Shown: positions 16,625 through 25,603, counted from the stretch's first letter. The stretch is DNA of 48,082 nucleotides from JAPUDQ01 sp964532145 (GCA_964532145.1 CAZHGM010000003.1:1-48082), one strand, 5' to 3'. Notes: a model not told the origin generated them from the sequence alone. A program made the numbers and translations.

Positions 16625-18082
16625 CTATCGAGTCGAAAATGGTGTTGCATATTTTTGCCTGTCAAACCGTATGACAGAGTTTGGAATTTCGTTCGTCTGC
16701 GTTTGTCCATCAAAGACCTCCTGAACAGCAGCCCTTAGGTTCGCTTGGTCAGCTGGGTCGACATTTGCCAGGTTTAGTATGGCCATTGTCGGCCTGCCAT
16801 TATCGTACATACCGCTAATTGTTTTCACCTCACCAACCTTATTTTTTAATGTAATGATGGGGTCTAATGTATAACCTGATTCATGGGCCCGTCTAGATAA
16901 CTCTGGCGATAGATCAATTGACAGTGGGTTGTCTTGTAAGACCATTTGCTCGTACGCTTGTTGTTTCTCGTCATCGTTTGGATTTCTTATGCCAAAATAA
17001 GGATAAATTTTCCTTGATAGCCAGTAATCTACAATATCGGTTGCTGGCAATACTGAATTGATTGCAGCGGCTGTTACGTCATACGGCGTTGCCTCAGGGT
17101 CGTCACACCCTCGGATCCTATCAATATCGAATTGTATCGGGTTGCGTATAATCTCTTGTCCTGCTTCGGCAAACATTTCGGCACTATTTTTACTGCTATA
17201 CATGCTCACAAATCCCAAATTACGAGCGATTGATTTGGCGTCAGGATTGACCGCCTGCTCGAATACACCCTTTTGGTCGACATGGTCAAATAACTGCGGT
17301 CCGATTAAATCGAGTAGACGCTTGCTATTGACATCATGGATTTGTTGTATTCTCTCTATACAATCAATACCTGCTTCTACGTTATAGTTGAGAATATGCA
17401 TGAGTTCATGAGGTAAGGCTGAGGATGCGCTCGGTAAAACTATTTCATCAACAAATGCAAATCCGCCGTTCCATCCGTATCTAGTTTTAAGGTTTATACT
17501 GTTATCAATAATGGTGATTCGTCGCGGAAGGCGCAACAAGTCGATCGGTAAATCGTCTAGTTCGCCGAGCATGTTTAGCACCTGGTTTCGGCGCACCTTG
17601 TCTAGCTTCACATCTTGTGAAACTGCTGATTGTTGGCTTTCGAGAACCATGTCATGGTGCGCCGTCCATTCAATGTGTACCCCTCTTGCATTCACGGCTT
17701 GAACTAATGCATCGATTGCTTCTTGGCCAGTCGCAGCAGCTTTGATGTGATCGGCTAGCTGATAATATCCATCTGCGTCAAACAGCGTCTCAGTTTTTAG
17801 ACCACGCTGAACGGCATCCATGAAATCTGTGTTCAGCGCTTCACTATTGCCACATTGATTGAGCACCCCTAACAGAGTTGCATCGGAGTGGCGAGCATCT
17901 TGTATAGTCCATTGTGAACTCGTATCACAGGATAGGTTCTTAGTATCAGCCGAGTTATCATTTTGAGGTGAGACCATGCCCGTCGTCATGACAGTTACTA
18001 GGCAAGCCTTTCCTCCCAGACGTACCAAACGATTGCGGCCAACACCAGCTTTCCGTTCAGTGCTATAAAGTCGTTCGTTCAT
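16625..18082 (-). CDS. Secreted or anchored metallopeptidase-like protein (HELMH)
   Basis: A 485-residue protein from the ATG at 18082 (MNERLYSTERK). The N-terminus has a basic segment then a moderately hydrophobic stretch (LVTVMTTGM), a possible signal or anchor. Mid-protein, LPHELMHILN is an HExxH zinc-peptidase motif. About 80 residues on, SAEMFAEAGQEII supplies glutamates that could be the third ligand, as in gluzincin-type enzymes. The rest is unfamiliar. Its promoter sits so close that the mRNA should be leaderless, and an 8-bp inverted repeat fills the promoter spacer, suggesting repression. It lies downstream of clpP on the same strand. Confidence 0.65.
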   Translation of the reverse strand: MNERLYSTERKAGVGRNRLVRLGGKACLVTVMTTGMVSPQNDNSADTKNLSCDTSSQWTIQDARHSDATLLGVLNQCGNSEALNTDFMDAVQRGLKTETLFDADGYYQLADHIKAAATGQEAIDALVQAVNARGVHIEWTAHHDMVLESQQSAVSQDVKLDKVRRNQVLNMLGELDDLPIDLLRLPRRITIIDNSINLKTRYGWNGGFAFVDEIVLPSASSALPHELMHILNYNVEAGIDCIERIQQIHDVNSKRLLDLIGPQLFDHVDQKGVFEQAVNPDAKSIARNLGFVSMYSSKNSAEMFAEAGQEIIRNPIQFDIDRIRGCDDPEATPYDVTAAAINSVLPATDIVDYWLSRKIYPYFGIRNPNDDEKQQAYEQMVLQDNPLSIDLSPELSRRAHESGYTLDPIITLKNKVGEVKTISGMYDNGRPTMAILNLANVDPADQANLRAAVQEVFDGQTQTNEIPNSVIRFDRQKYATPFSTR

Positions 18083-18092
18083 TATTATTACT

Positions 18093-18121
18093 ATTATATC
18101 ACGTATAGTGATATAAGTCAA
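18093..18121 (-). promoter_or_regulatory. Promoter with operator for the metallopeptidase-like gene
   Basis: Minus-strand TTGACT (18116-18121), 17-bp spacer, TATAAT (18093-18098), the latter ending 10 bases before the ATG. The spacer is almost entirely a perfect palindrome: TATATCAC (18095-18102) and GTGATATA (18108-18115) around five bases, a good operator candidate. Confidence 0.75.
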
Positions 18122-18134
18122 TTGTTTTTGGTCG

Positions 18135-18737
18135 CTACTTGGTCGGTACTCTCGTCACAACTTCGTCAACAAGTCCATACCCAACAGCTTCTTTGGCCGT
18201 CATCCAATAGTCTCGTTCCATGTCGGCTTTGACTTTGGCGAGTTTCTGACCGGTATTTTTGGCGGTGATTTCGGCGAGAAGCTCTTTGAGACGAATCGCT
18301 TCACGAAGACTAATCTCTTGGTCGGTTACTTTACCCTGTGTGCCGCTCGATGGCTGGTGAATCATCACCCGCGCATTTGGCAAAACATAGCGTTTACCTT
18401 TTGCACCGCTGCTGAGCAAAAATGCGCCCATGCTTGCTTGCAGGCCGATACCATAGGTCGCCACATCCGGCTTGATAAAATTCATTGTGTCATAAATCGC
18501 CAAACCGTCGCTAATGCTGCCGCCGGGACTATTGATATAAAACGAGATATCACGCGCCGGATCCTCGTACGCAAGATGCAACATTTGCGCTACGATGATA
18601 TTCGCGGTGTGTTCATTGACTTCCTCGCCGAGAAAAATAATACGTTCTTTCAAAAGCCGCGAGTAAATATCAAACGCGCGCTCGCCGTCATGAGACTTTT
18701 CAATAACAGTCGGGACTAAATAACTCGATGATTTCAT
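18135..18737 (-). CDS. clpP: ATP-dependent Clp protease proteolytic subunit
   Basis: A 200-residue serine protease that forms the ClpP tetradecamer and degrades substrates delivered by ClpC. The catalytic Ser lies in LQASMGAFL (family AASMGA), the His in RVMIHQPSSG and the Asp in MERDYWM. The YINSPGGSISDGLAIYD block is typical. I use the ATG at 18737 (MKSSSYLVPTVIE) rather than 18755, since no Shine-Dalgarno is visible and the promoter -10 ends only 7 bases upstream, consistent with a leaderless mRNA. A perfect CIRCE operator covers the promoter, so HrcA heat-shock control is likely. Confidence 0.96.
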   Translation of the reverse strand: MKSSSYLVPTVIEKSHDGERAFDIYSRLLKERIIFLGEEVNEHTANIIVAQMLHLAYEDPARDISFYINSPGGSISDGLAIYDTMNFIKPDVATYGIGLQASMGAFLLSSGAKGKRYVLPNARVMIHQPSSGTQGKVTDQEISLREAIRLKELLAEITAKNTGQKLAKVKADMERDYWMTAKEAVGYGLVDEVVTRVPTK

Positions 18738-18744
18738 ACTTATG

Positions 18745-18773
18745 AGTATACACAAAAATTAGCACTCTTACAA
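18745..18773 (-). promoter_or_regulatory. clpP: clpP promoter inside CIRCE
   Basis: Minus-strand -35 TTGTAA (18768-18773), 17-bp spacer, -10 TATACT (18745-18750). The -35 lies in the CIRCE loop. The start of transcription falls at or next to the ATG at 18737. Confidence 0.7.
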
Positions 18774-18785
18774 CAAGAGTGCTAA
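18759..18785. promoter_or_regulatory. CIRCE operator (HrcA site), perfect match
   Basis: TTAGCACTC, nine bases, GAGTGCTAA: an exact match to the known CIRCE consensus bound by the heat-shock repressor HrcA. It lies 22 bases upstream of clpP and overlaps its -35 region. Confidence 0.95.
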
Positions 18786-18848
18786 TTTGTTGTTCGTAGG
18801 TGATGCCCCGCGCCGTGGAAATCACCATGTGAGTTGCTTGCTATTCGG

Positions 18849-19040
18849 TTATTCCCGCATGGTCCTGCTTATGTACACCAGTAGGTAGCCGATTGAGCCA
18901 AGGGCGATAATCTGCCACCGTTGCTGTTCGAAATGAACTGCCAGGCCGATGATCAGAGCCATGTACGCCAACACTGCCAGAGTGAACAGGCAGGACCGAG
19001 CACTGCCCGTCACTTCTGTCCTAAGTGTGTATTTACTCAT
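18849..19040 (-). CDS. Small membrane protein, 63 aa
   Basis: Starts MSKYTLRTEVTGSARSC, then two likely membrane helices (LFTLAVLAYMALIIGLAV and WQIIALGSIGYLLVYI). GAAGGAGG lies 4-5 bases upstream of the ATG. An extended -10 (TG-T-TATAAT, TATAAT at 19075-19080) gives a 35-base leader. It neighbours a similar small membrane gene (19150-19329), between trigger factor and clpP. Unknown function. Confidence 0.65.
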   Translation of the reverse strand: MSKYTLRTEVTGSARSCLFTLAVLAYMALIIGLAVHFEQQRWQIIALGSIGYLLVYISRTMRE

Positions 19041-19105
19041 ATATCCTCCTTCGAAAAGGCGCGGAGCAGAAAAGATTATAACATGTTTTTATAAATCATG
19101 CCAGG

Positions 19106-19134
19106 GTTGAGACTCCGTGCGCGAGGGTCTCAAC
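19106..19134. other. Stem-loop between two small membrane genes
   Basis: GTTGAGAC (19106-19113) pairs with GTCTCAAC (19127-19134). No T run follows on the minus strand, so it is a weak terminator candidate for the 19150-19329 gene. Part of it (GACTCCGTGCGC, 19111-19122) recurs inverted at 19345-19356. Confidence 0.45.
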
Positions 19135-19149
19135 GTGATGAAGGAAAAC

Positions 19150-19329
19150 CTAGAGCTGTTTTTTGGCCTCCTCACTCAGAAGGGCCAGAGTGACCAGTGA
19201 AGCCATAGCCCCAAACAAGAGGGTAACGGCAAGGCTGTGGGTGGCAAAAGCGATAAGAATCGCCACAGCTAACCCGACAACCAGGCATACGGACAACGTC
19301 AAAATTGGCGATGTCGTGATTTTTTGCAT
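19150..19329 (-). CDS. Small membrane protein, 59 aa
   Basis: Starts MQKITTSPILTLSVCLVV and is almost all hydrophobic: two helices (TLSVCLVVGLAVAILIAF and LAVTLLFGAMASLVTLALL) then a charged tail SEEAKKQL. AAAAGGAG lies about 6 bases before the ATG at 19329. A TATAAT at 19363-19368 could be its -10. Unknown function; possibly a small hairpin membrane protein that modulates a larger complex. Confidence 0.62.
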   Translation of the reverse strand: MQKITTSPILTLSVCLVVGLAVAILIAFATHSLAVTLLFGAMASLVTLALLSEEAKKQL

Positions 19330-19374
19330 GGCTACTCCTTTTCTGCGCACGGAGTCAGCTATATTATACAATCT

Positions 19375-20652
19375 TTAGGAGTTGAGTTCAACTAGTCGGT
19401 TGATAGTCTTTTCAGTCAGAACACGGTTGGCGACGTCACGGCGGGCTTCAGGCGTATCGAGCTGTTCGGCTATTTTTGGCGCTTCTGATTTACGCCGTTC
19501 CAGCTCGGCATCCAGTTCTGCTTTGGTAATGTCAATCTTTTCAGCCTTAGTTAGCTCCGATAGGACCAGACCAGCCTGCACGCGGCGCTCAGCGGCAGGG
19601 CGCAGCTCCTTGTCACGCCATTGATCTGCGTCGTCATATGACGCTGCTTTGAGATAATCCTCAAGCGACTGCCCGCGATACATCAGATTTTGCATGGCAT
19701 CTTGCTCGATTGAGCGAAGCTGGTCATCGACCAGTAGCTGCGGGAGCGGCACCGTACTCTTTTCAACCAGTTCGCCCAGCAAATCGTCTTTGAGCTTGTC
19801 GGTTGCTTCACGCTCTTTTTGCGCCGTCAGTTCACGCTGGATATCATCGCGCATCGCTTTGACCGTCTCAAACGGACCAACTTTTTTTGCCAACTCATCA
19901 TCGACAGCAGGCAGAACCGCCTCAATAATTTTGTGTAGCGTCACGGCAAATGTCACTTTGGCACTTTTAAGGTGCTCTGCATGATAGTCCTTCGGAAACG
20001 TAACCTTGACATCAAACACGTCGCCAGGTTTATGGCCGATTATCTGATCTTCAAACCCAGGAATAAACGTTTTACTCCCGAGACGCAGTGTATAGTCTTT
20101 ACCTGCAGCACCGTCAATGTCTTTGCCGTCTTTGTCAGTACCGTTAAAGTCAATAACTGCGTCATCACCGTCTTTGGCTGCTCGTTTCACTTCATTTTTA
20201 TCAGCAAAACTCTGGCGAATTCGCTCAATGACCTCGTCGACTTCTGCAGTATCAACCTTCGCAGCAGCTTTTTTCGCTTTGAGTTTCTTATAGTCGCCCA
20301 GTTTTATTTCGGGGAGCACCTCAACCTCTGCCGTAAACTCAAGTGTTGTGTAGGGCACAAATTTTTTCAGCTCGACCTTTGGCTGGTCTAACACACGCAA
20401 GTCGAGCTCATCAATCACGCTGTTTAGAGCGTTGTTTATCGCATACTGGACAGCTTCATCAGCCAGATCATTCGGGTCAAGGCTTTTTTCGACAACAGCC
20501 GAAGGTACTTTCCCTTTACGGAAGCCTTGAACTTTAACATTTTTGCTAAGTTGCTTGAGCGCGATCGCTTTTGCCTGGGTAATCGTGTCTGGGTCAACGT
20601 CGATCGTCACCGCAACACGAGTATCGGATAATTTCTTGATGGTATGTTTCAT
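19375..20652 (-). CDS. tig: Trigger factor (ribosome-associated chaperone, PPIase)
   Basis: A 425-residue trigger factor. The N-terminal ribosome-binding domain has the signature VQGFRKGKVPSAVVEK. The middle FKBP-like domain spans roughly residues 150-245 (GDDAVIDFNGTDKDG, TFIPGFEDQIIG, FPKDYHAEHLKSAKVTF). The C-terminal chaperone arms are helical. It binds nascent chains at the exit tunnel. It lies upstream of clpP with two small membrane genes between, a variation of the common tig-clpP neighbourhood. No good ribosome site is visible; the tail of a decayed ORF ends 6 bases upstream. Confidence 0.95.
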   Translation of the reverse strand: MKHTIKKLSDTRVAVTIDVDPDTITQAKAIALKQLSKNVKVQGFRKGKVPSAVVEKSLDPNDLADEAVQYAINNALNSVIDELDLRVLDQPKVELKKFVPYTTLEFTAEVEVLPEIKLGDYKKLKAKKAAAKVDTAEVDEVIERIRQSFADKNEVKRAAKDGDDAVIDFNGTDKDGKDIDGAAGKDYTLRLGSKTFIPGFEDQIIGHKPGDVFDVKVTFPKDYHAEHLKSAKVTFAVTLHKIIEAVLPAVDDELAKKVGPFETVKAMRDDIQRELTAQKEREATDKLKDDLLGELVEKSTVPLPQLLVDDQLRSIEQDAMQNLMYRGQSLEDYLKAASYDDADQWRDKELRPAAERRVQAGLVLSELTKAEKIDITKAELDAELERRKSEAPKIAEQLDTPEARRDVANRVLTEKTINRLVELNS

Positions 20653-20658
20653 GGTGAT

Positions 20659-21038
20659 CTATTGTAACAGATCAGGCAGCTCCAAGCGATGATGAGCGGC
20701 ATAAAACCGTACTAACACATCTCGTGCACCCTTCGGTGTGACCAGCTGTGCAACTGTCCGGGTTGTACAGCCAGATGAGATCATCTCAACTGTTTGTTCA
20801 TTTACCCCGGCAGCACGCAGCGCAACGAGCGGGCAAACGTTCCGTCGACCATCTTGTCATTTTACATCTGACAGAGTTCGCAGCTGCCCAGTTAAGCATC
20901 CCGTAGCGCACTGACCGAACGACTTTCTTACCTTCGGGTCGGGTGAGACGCCTAAAATATAGCCCGTTCAGGACCTTCAAGTGGATCTAATGATTTGGTG
21001 CGTCGTGCAGTAAGTGATTCTGGTGCTCTTTGTAGCAT
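20659..21038 (-). pseudogene. Decayed ORF upstream of tig, unknown family
   Basis: Three overlapping frames read like pieces of one protein of about 125 residues. An ATG at 21038 gives MLQRAPESLTARRTKSLDPL and GPERA, then a stop. Another frame gives ILGVSPDPKVRKSFGQCATG. The last frame gives NVCPLVALRAAGVNEQTVEM and PKGARDVLVRFYAAHHRLEL, ending at TAG 20661-20659. At least two frameshifts are needed. The last piece alone could start at an ATG at 20784. I do not recognise the family. Confidence 0.5.
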
Positions 21039-21082
21039 GCTTCAACTATAGTGCCTTAAGGCGTAGCCCTAATGCACCTCTT

Positions 21083-22432
21083 TCACAAATCAATGTCATC
21101 AGGATCAGTTGGTTGACTGCGTTTCTGCTGCCTCCGGCGGTCTTTGACCGTGCTAACGATTCGCTCGAGGGATAGCTCTTGCTCGGTTTCGTCGGCTACA
21201 TCCTTGAGCTTATATGTCTCGTTATCTATCTCTTGCTGTCCGACAAACAACAGGTAGTTCACCTTCTGCTTTACTGCGGCTTTGATCTGTTTGTCCAGTT
21301 TACGGCCAGTCATATCGAGCGCAACTCGTACACCTTCATCACGAAGTTCGTCAGCCAGTTTTCGCGCAGCCCGTTGGACATCACCCAGCACCACCATATA
21401 TACATCTGTTGTCGAAACAAACGTCGGCATCAAGCCATGAGCTTCGAGGAATAACTCCGTCATCGTCAGCCCTGGCGCAAAACCGACAGTTGGTACTGGC
21501 TCGGCGCCAAACAAACCTACTAATCCATCGTAGCGGCCACCGCCGAACATCGCTCGACGGTTCTCGGGGTGGTTGTCAAACACTTCAAACACCATCCCTG
21601 TGTAGTAGTCAAAGCCACGCATCAGGCTAATATCAAACGCTGCGTTTTCGACGCCAGCATCGTGCAGCAGCGTAAATAGCTCCTGCACTTCTCGGACCGA
21701 CTCGCTGTCAAGCAATTCTTTGGGCAACCCAGCCATGCTTGTAGCACCTAGCAATTTGCTAATTTTGTTCATACCCTCATAATGCGCATCTTCGCCGAAA
21801 ATATCCCGGGCTTGCTGCTCAAACTCTTCTGGTGGTAACTTGTCTTTGCGGTCAAATAGCTTGATCATCATTTGTGACTGCACGACATCGAGACCGAGAT
21901 ATTCGCTCATCATGAGATTAATCATGCGGCGGTTGTTGATCCGGATGCTATACATTTTTTTGTCGGCGCCGAATTTTTTCATGATACGATCAGCCATCGT
22001 GATAATTTCAGCATCGGCACTCACGCCAGCCACGCCGAAAATATCAGCGTTGAGCTGCCAGAATTCACGCTCACGGCCACGCTGCGGTCGTTCGTAGCGC
22101 ATGTACTGTGCGATGTTGTACCAACGAGCCGGATAACCAATCTCTTGCCGCCGCGCCGCCACCATCCGACTCACACTCGGTGTCATCTCCGGACGAATTG
22201 CAACATTGCGACCACCGCGATCAGTAAACTGGTATGTCTGCTCGTTGACAATTTCCTGGCCAGTCTTGGCGGCATATACCTCAAGCGGCTCAAGCAGTGG
22301 TGCATCGTAGAGCTCATAACCAAAGCTCTCACAGACGGATTTCCAGGTAGTGAATATATAATTTCGGACCCGCATATCTTCCGGGTAGTAGTCTTTGGCG
22401 CCTTTATACGGCTGTGGTGAAAGTCCGCTCAT
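21083..22432 (-). CDS. hisS: Histidyl-tRNA synthetase
   Basis: A 449-residue class II synthetase that charges tRNA-His. The start is MSGLSPQPYKGAKDYYPEDM. Motif 2 is around RYERPQRGREREFWQLNADI, preceded by RPEMTPSVSRMV. The HisA-type signature is present as RGFDYYTGMVFEV, with the GGGRYDGLVGLFG glycine-rich motif after it. A C-terminal anticodon-binding domain follows, ending in a charged tail (DRRRQQKRSQPTD). A weak promoter (TTGCGT, 17 bp, GATACT with TG extension) lies just upstream. Confidence 0.95.
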   Translation of the reverse strand: MSGLSPQPYKGAKDYYPEDMRVRNYIFTTWKSVCESFGYELYDAPLLEPLEVYAAKTGQEIVNEQTYQFTDRGGRNVAIRPEMTPSVSRMVAARRQEIGYPARWYNIAQYMRYERPQRGREREFWQLNADIFGVAGVSADAEIITMADRIMKKFGADKKMYSIRINNRRMINLMMSEYLGLDVVQSQMMIKLFDRKDKLPPEEFEQQARDIFGEDAHYEGMNKISKLLGATSMAGLPKELLDSESVREVQELFTLLHDAGVENAAFDISLMRGFDYYTGMVFEVFDNHPENRRAMFGGGRYDGLVGLFGAEPVPTVGFAPGLTMTELFLEAHGLMPTFVSTTDVYMVVLGDVQRAARKLADELRDEGVRVALDMTGRKLDKQIKAAVKQKVNYLLFVGQQEIDNETYKLKDVADETEQELSLERIVSTVKDRRRQQKRSQPTDPDDIDL

Positions 22433-22476
22433 ATCCTAAAGAGTATCACATAAACAGAGGTAAAACGCAAGCATAA

Positions 22477-23073
22477 TTACATAGTTTGGGGCCTTGGTTG
22501 ATGCTGTCGCGACCACTCGTACATCGCAATCGCCGCTGCGTGGCCAACATTCATGCTGCGCGTACTACCGTGTTGATCGATATGGAGCACCATATCGCAG
22601 GCGGCAAGAAACTCGTCAGAAATACCTGGACCTTCCTGGCCAAATACCAATACTGACCTCTCCGGCAGGCTGCTCTGCTGTAGTGATTGTGACGTAACAT
22701 TGTTTTCAATACCAATCACGGTATATCCGTTTGCCCGGATTTCGTCAGTGAATTCTGTGATACTCTGATGGTGGATCACATGGAGGTATTTATTTGTTGC
22801 CATCGCACCACGTTTGTTCCACTGTCGACGGCCGACAATATGCACACGCCGCACACCAAATGCATTGGCTGTGCGCACCATCGACCCCATATTGAAATCT
22901 CTCAGGGTATTTTCGCAGGCAATTTCCAGTGTCACTCCGTTTTGATCGAGCTTATCGATGATATCTTCATGGCCGTGACCTTTGAACTGGTCAAGCAAAT
23001 TGCGCGTGTCTTCCATACCACTACTATACAGACTCTCGCGCTCTTCATGCAGAACCTTGCAATACATAACCAC
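22477..23073 (-). CDS. SpoU/TrmH-family RNA 2'-O-methyltransferase
   Basis: A 198-residue SPOUT methyltransferase acting on tRNA or rRNA ribose. Motif 1 is NMGSMVRTANAFG, motif 2 VLVFGQEGPGIS and motif 3 GSTRSMNVGHAAAIAMYEW, which form the knotted AdoMet site. The GTG at 23073 has an AGGAG site 7 bases upstream; an ATG at 23067 or 23016 is also possible. The target nucleotide cannot be determined. It lies 44 bases upstream of hisS on the same strand. Confidence 0.88.
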   Translation of the reverse strand: MVMYCKVLHEERESLYSSGMEDTRNLLDQFKGHGHEDIIDKLDQNGVTLEIACENTLRDFNMGSMVRTANAFGVRRVHIVGRRQWNKRGAMATNKYLHVIHHQSITEFTDEIRANGYTVIGIENNVTSQSLQQSSLPERSVLVFGQEGPGISDEFLAACDMVLHIDQHGSTRSMNVGHAAAIAMYEWSRQHQPRPQTM

Positions 23074-23142
23074 AACGTGTCTCCTGTCCTAAATCCTATT
23101 TCCGCAAGCATTTGTGACTAAAACTGCTATTATTAGATCAAG

Positions 23143-24278
23143 ATGCAAAAGCCTATTAATCGAATTATAAGCTACTTGGGCATACTCGGTCGAGCTGCAA
23201 CAGTAGGGTGCGTTTTGGTACTAGCTGCGATACTCATAGGATTATTCATAGAACCACCTGCCCGTTATGACCGGCTGGAGCCCAATGACCCATGGACACT
23301 TTTTCATGGGCTCACTGTCGTCATGATCATATCTGGCCTTATAACGCTGTATTTTTTGTACGATACCAACCGAAAAAACAACAGGTTGCCTCACGGATAG
23401 ATTATCTTGCAGCCATAGCAAAAGAGAACCAGTACCGTGTTGTCGGAACACTCCCAAGCAAAATTCGTTCCAAAAATTTCATGCTCATAACACAGGAAGA
23501 CGATATGATAACAAACTGCATAACGACAGATGATTGGATGTACGGCGAGCTGTCCTACGACATTCGCCAACAGTCCAAATTCGGTAATTACATATCGGAA
23601 ACAGTCTACTACTCGATACTGCAAGTGCCACTGTCACGCAAACTGCCGAATATGTTTTTGAAGGGTATAGAGCACACGGTCAACAATTTCGTTGGCTAAT
23701 CAACCCTGAACAAATCACGACGCTCGAGGGGAAATATGATTCCTATTTCATCACATATATATTTTCCCGAACAGTATCACATAGACGCACGGAGCATAAT
23801 CTACCCCGAAGTGATGCAGACGATGATCTACATATACCCAGCAGATATCGAGATAGTCGGTGATAATCTTCATATTTATAGCTCATTGCCACCAACAGAT
23901 AGCGTGGTAGATTTTACCCAAAAGGTGACACGAATCCGTGATGTAATGATTGACCATTCACAGTACTGTGTCGATGCACTAAGTGATACTAAAGACCGAT
24001 AAACGGTGTCGGTATATGGCGCTGAGTTAAATGCACGAAACATGTTTCCATGGTCATTACTCATTTTTGTAGTAGTGACCTTTGTCTTAGCGATAACCAT
24101 GTTTACGAGCACCACTGAAACTCTTGAGCAAATAATATCTGTACTATGTGGAGCCATTTTCCTTCTTATGCTAATACCGGAACTAATCACTTGGTACGGC
24201 ATACGTGGTGATCAGCGTCGCTGGCGCGAGCAATTATATCAAAAAATCGGTGCTGTCTGCGCGAAATACCTGCGTTGA
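23143..24278 (+). pseudogene. Membrane protein gene broken by multiple frameshifts
   Basis: Four consecutive ORFs in changing frames read as one protein of about 375 residues. The first (23143-23400) has two membrane helices. It shifts frame at the A-run near 23370-23380 into RIDYLAAIAKENQYRVVG. A second shift near 23660 leads to RAHGQQFRWLINPEQ and a third near 23760 to FPEQYHIDARSIIYPEVM. After an in-frame TAA at 24000-24002, a last piece (to 24278) has two C-terminal helices. No family name is certain. Homopolymer sequencing errors could explain some shifts, but not the TAA. Confidence 0.75.
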
Positions 24279-24459
24279 GGATGAACTAAGCGTACGTACA
24301 GTAGTTTACGATCTGATTTAGTGGGCAGAGCACATACAAACATGTGGTGTGGCCTTGTTTACGTTTTCTTTGCGTTTGCTCTGCAAAACAACCTTTTGTG
24401 CAACAAGTCTGTATACCAGCCAGTTGGTGGAATGTTACACCTCTAGTTGCGTGTGTAAG
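24279..24459. other. Gene-free stretch
   Basis: No coding, tRNA, clear promoter or terminator seen. It separates the broken membrane gene from the YdeI-like ORF (convergent). Confidence 0.4.
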
Positions 24460-24798
24460 CTACTCAATTTCAAGAGCTACGAGACCGGCGGGTGTCATTC
24501 TGCCTTCTGAGATTAGCCGGTTAGCATATTCAAGGTTGCGTGTTGAAGTCGTGCCTTTAGTTCGGCGTGGTGTAAATTGCTGGAGATACGACACGTCATC
24601 TCTTTTGATGCGTTTGCTTTCGCTCCAACCAAAACAGAGTCCTTCCTGTAGTACCTCCAAGAATGTTACGCTCGTCACGCCAGAACTCTTTTTGTAGATA
24701 CGGAGCCAAATCCCTGCAGAGCTTGAGTGGTTTTGCTCAAGCCATCCTCGCAATTCGGCTACAGACTCAAACGACATAATAGGCAACTCAGATTTCAT
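24460..24798 (-). CDS. YdeI/OmpD-associated-family protein, probably C-terminally truncated
   Basis: A 112-residue protein matching the N-terminal part of the YdeI/YjbR-like family. Seen are the WLRIYKKSSG stretch, the EGLCFGWSESKRIKRDD block (family G-W-I/x-D/E-S), YLQQFTPRR and the EGRMTPAGLVALE block. Family members I know continue for about 70 further residues after this last block. Here the ORF stops at once (TAG), so it may be truncated. Function in the family is poorly defined. It sits among broken genes, so loss of function is plausible. Confidence 0.6.
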   Translation of the reverse strand: MKSELPIMSFESVAELRGWLEQNHSSSAGIWLRIYKKSSGVTSVTFLEVLQEGLCFGWSESKRIKRDDVSYLQQFTPRRTKGTTSTRNLEYANRLISEGRMTPAGLVALEIE

Positions 24799-24815
24799 AC
24801 TGTTTTTAGTATAAA

Positions 24816-25603
24816 CTAGTCTTGCAACGAGTGCTTGTATTGCCGAGGTGTTTTGCCAAGTACATGCTTAAAATCGGTAATAAAATGCTGCTAACTGCTA
24901 TAACCGCAGTCGTAGGCGATGCCCCCAATTAGGATTGCTTGTGTCGCGGATGTGCTGGGCCGCTATAAGTAGTTTGTTACGCTGAAGTAGCCACTTAAGC
25001 CCAATGCCTGTATAGTCTCGAAATAGCTGCTGTAGCCAGCGCTCACTTTTGTGAAAGTGCTGGGCGACAGCTTTGACTGTCTGCAGGCTCGTATCTGTTT
25101 CGGGGGCCGTAATGATAGTGTTTATCATATCGATATTTGGGTCGGGTGCGGTATGTCTTGATCGCACAAGTTCTGCCAGTTTAGCTAACACCTCATAGTC
25201 ACCTAGCAACAAGAGCTCTGCGATATATCGTTTATCGAACTCTGGAAATATCACTCGAATGTCGAGTGTTTTGTCGATGACTTCCACGAGTCGTCCAGGC
25301 CAAAATGCGTAGAATGCCCCAGGCAGAAACCGAATACCGATAATTCTGCCTCTATCGGTAGCCGTATACGTGCGCGTGGCCCGGAATGTACTTTGCAGCC
25401 CCGATCCCCTCCTTAGAAATAAAGACATCGACGTATGGGCGGTGCATTACTTGCTCAGATATATACGGTTAAGCATCTACCTTATCCCACCGAATCACCC
25501 AAAAATGTTCGATGAATACTGCTAAATCCGGTGGTGGAGTGTATGTCTGAAAAACAAATGTTTTGTCGAAAACTCTCCGGACCGAGTCGCCCACTCGACT
25601 CAT
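24816..25603 (-). pseudogene. Broken AraC-family transcription regulator
   Basis: The open part (24898-25428) has the ligand-domain pattern RIIGIRFLPGAFYAFWP and the first half of the AraC helix-turn-helix (SERWLQQLFRDYTGIGLKWL). The gene extends both ways in broken form. An ATG at 25603 starts MSRVGDSVRRVFDKTFVFQ, then TYTPPPDLAVFIEHFWVIRW, an in-frame TAA, PYISEQVMHRPYVDVFISKE, and a frameshift into the open part. Downstream, a shift in a G-run near 24915 leads to GIAYDCGYSS, a TAG, then QHFITDFKHVLGKTPRQY and the natural stop at 24818. Two nonsense codons and two frameshifts. Confidence 0.82.

Noticed and set aside
24898..25428. Intact small AraC protein
   Set aside because: Its frame ends in the middle of the helix-turn-helix and the rest is readable out of frame.
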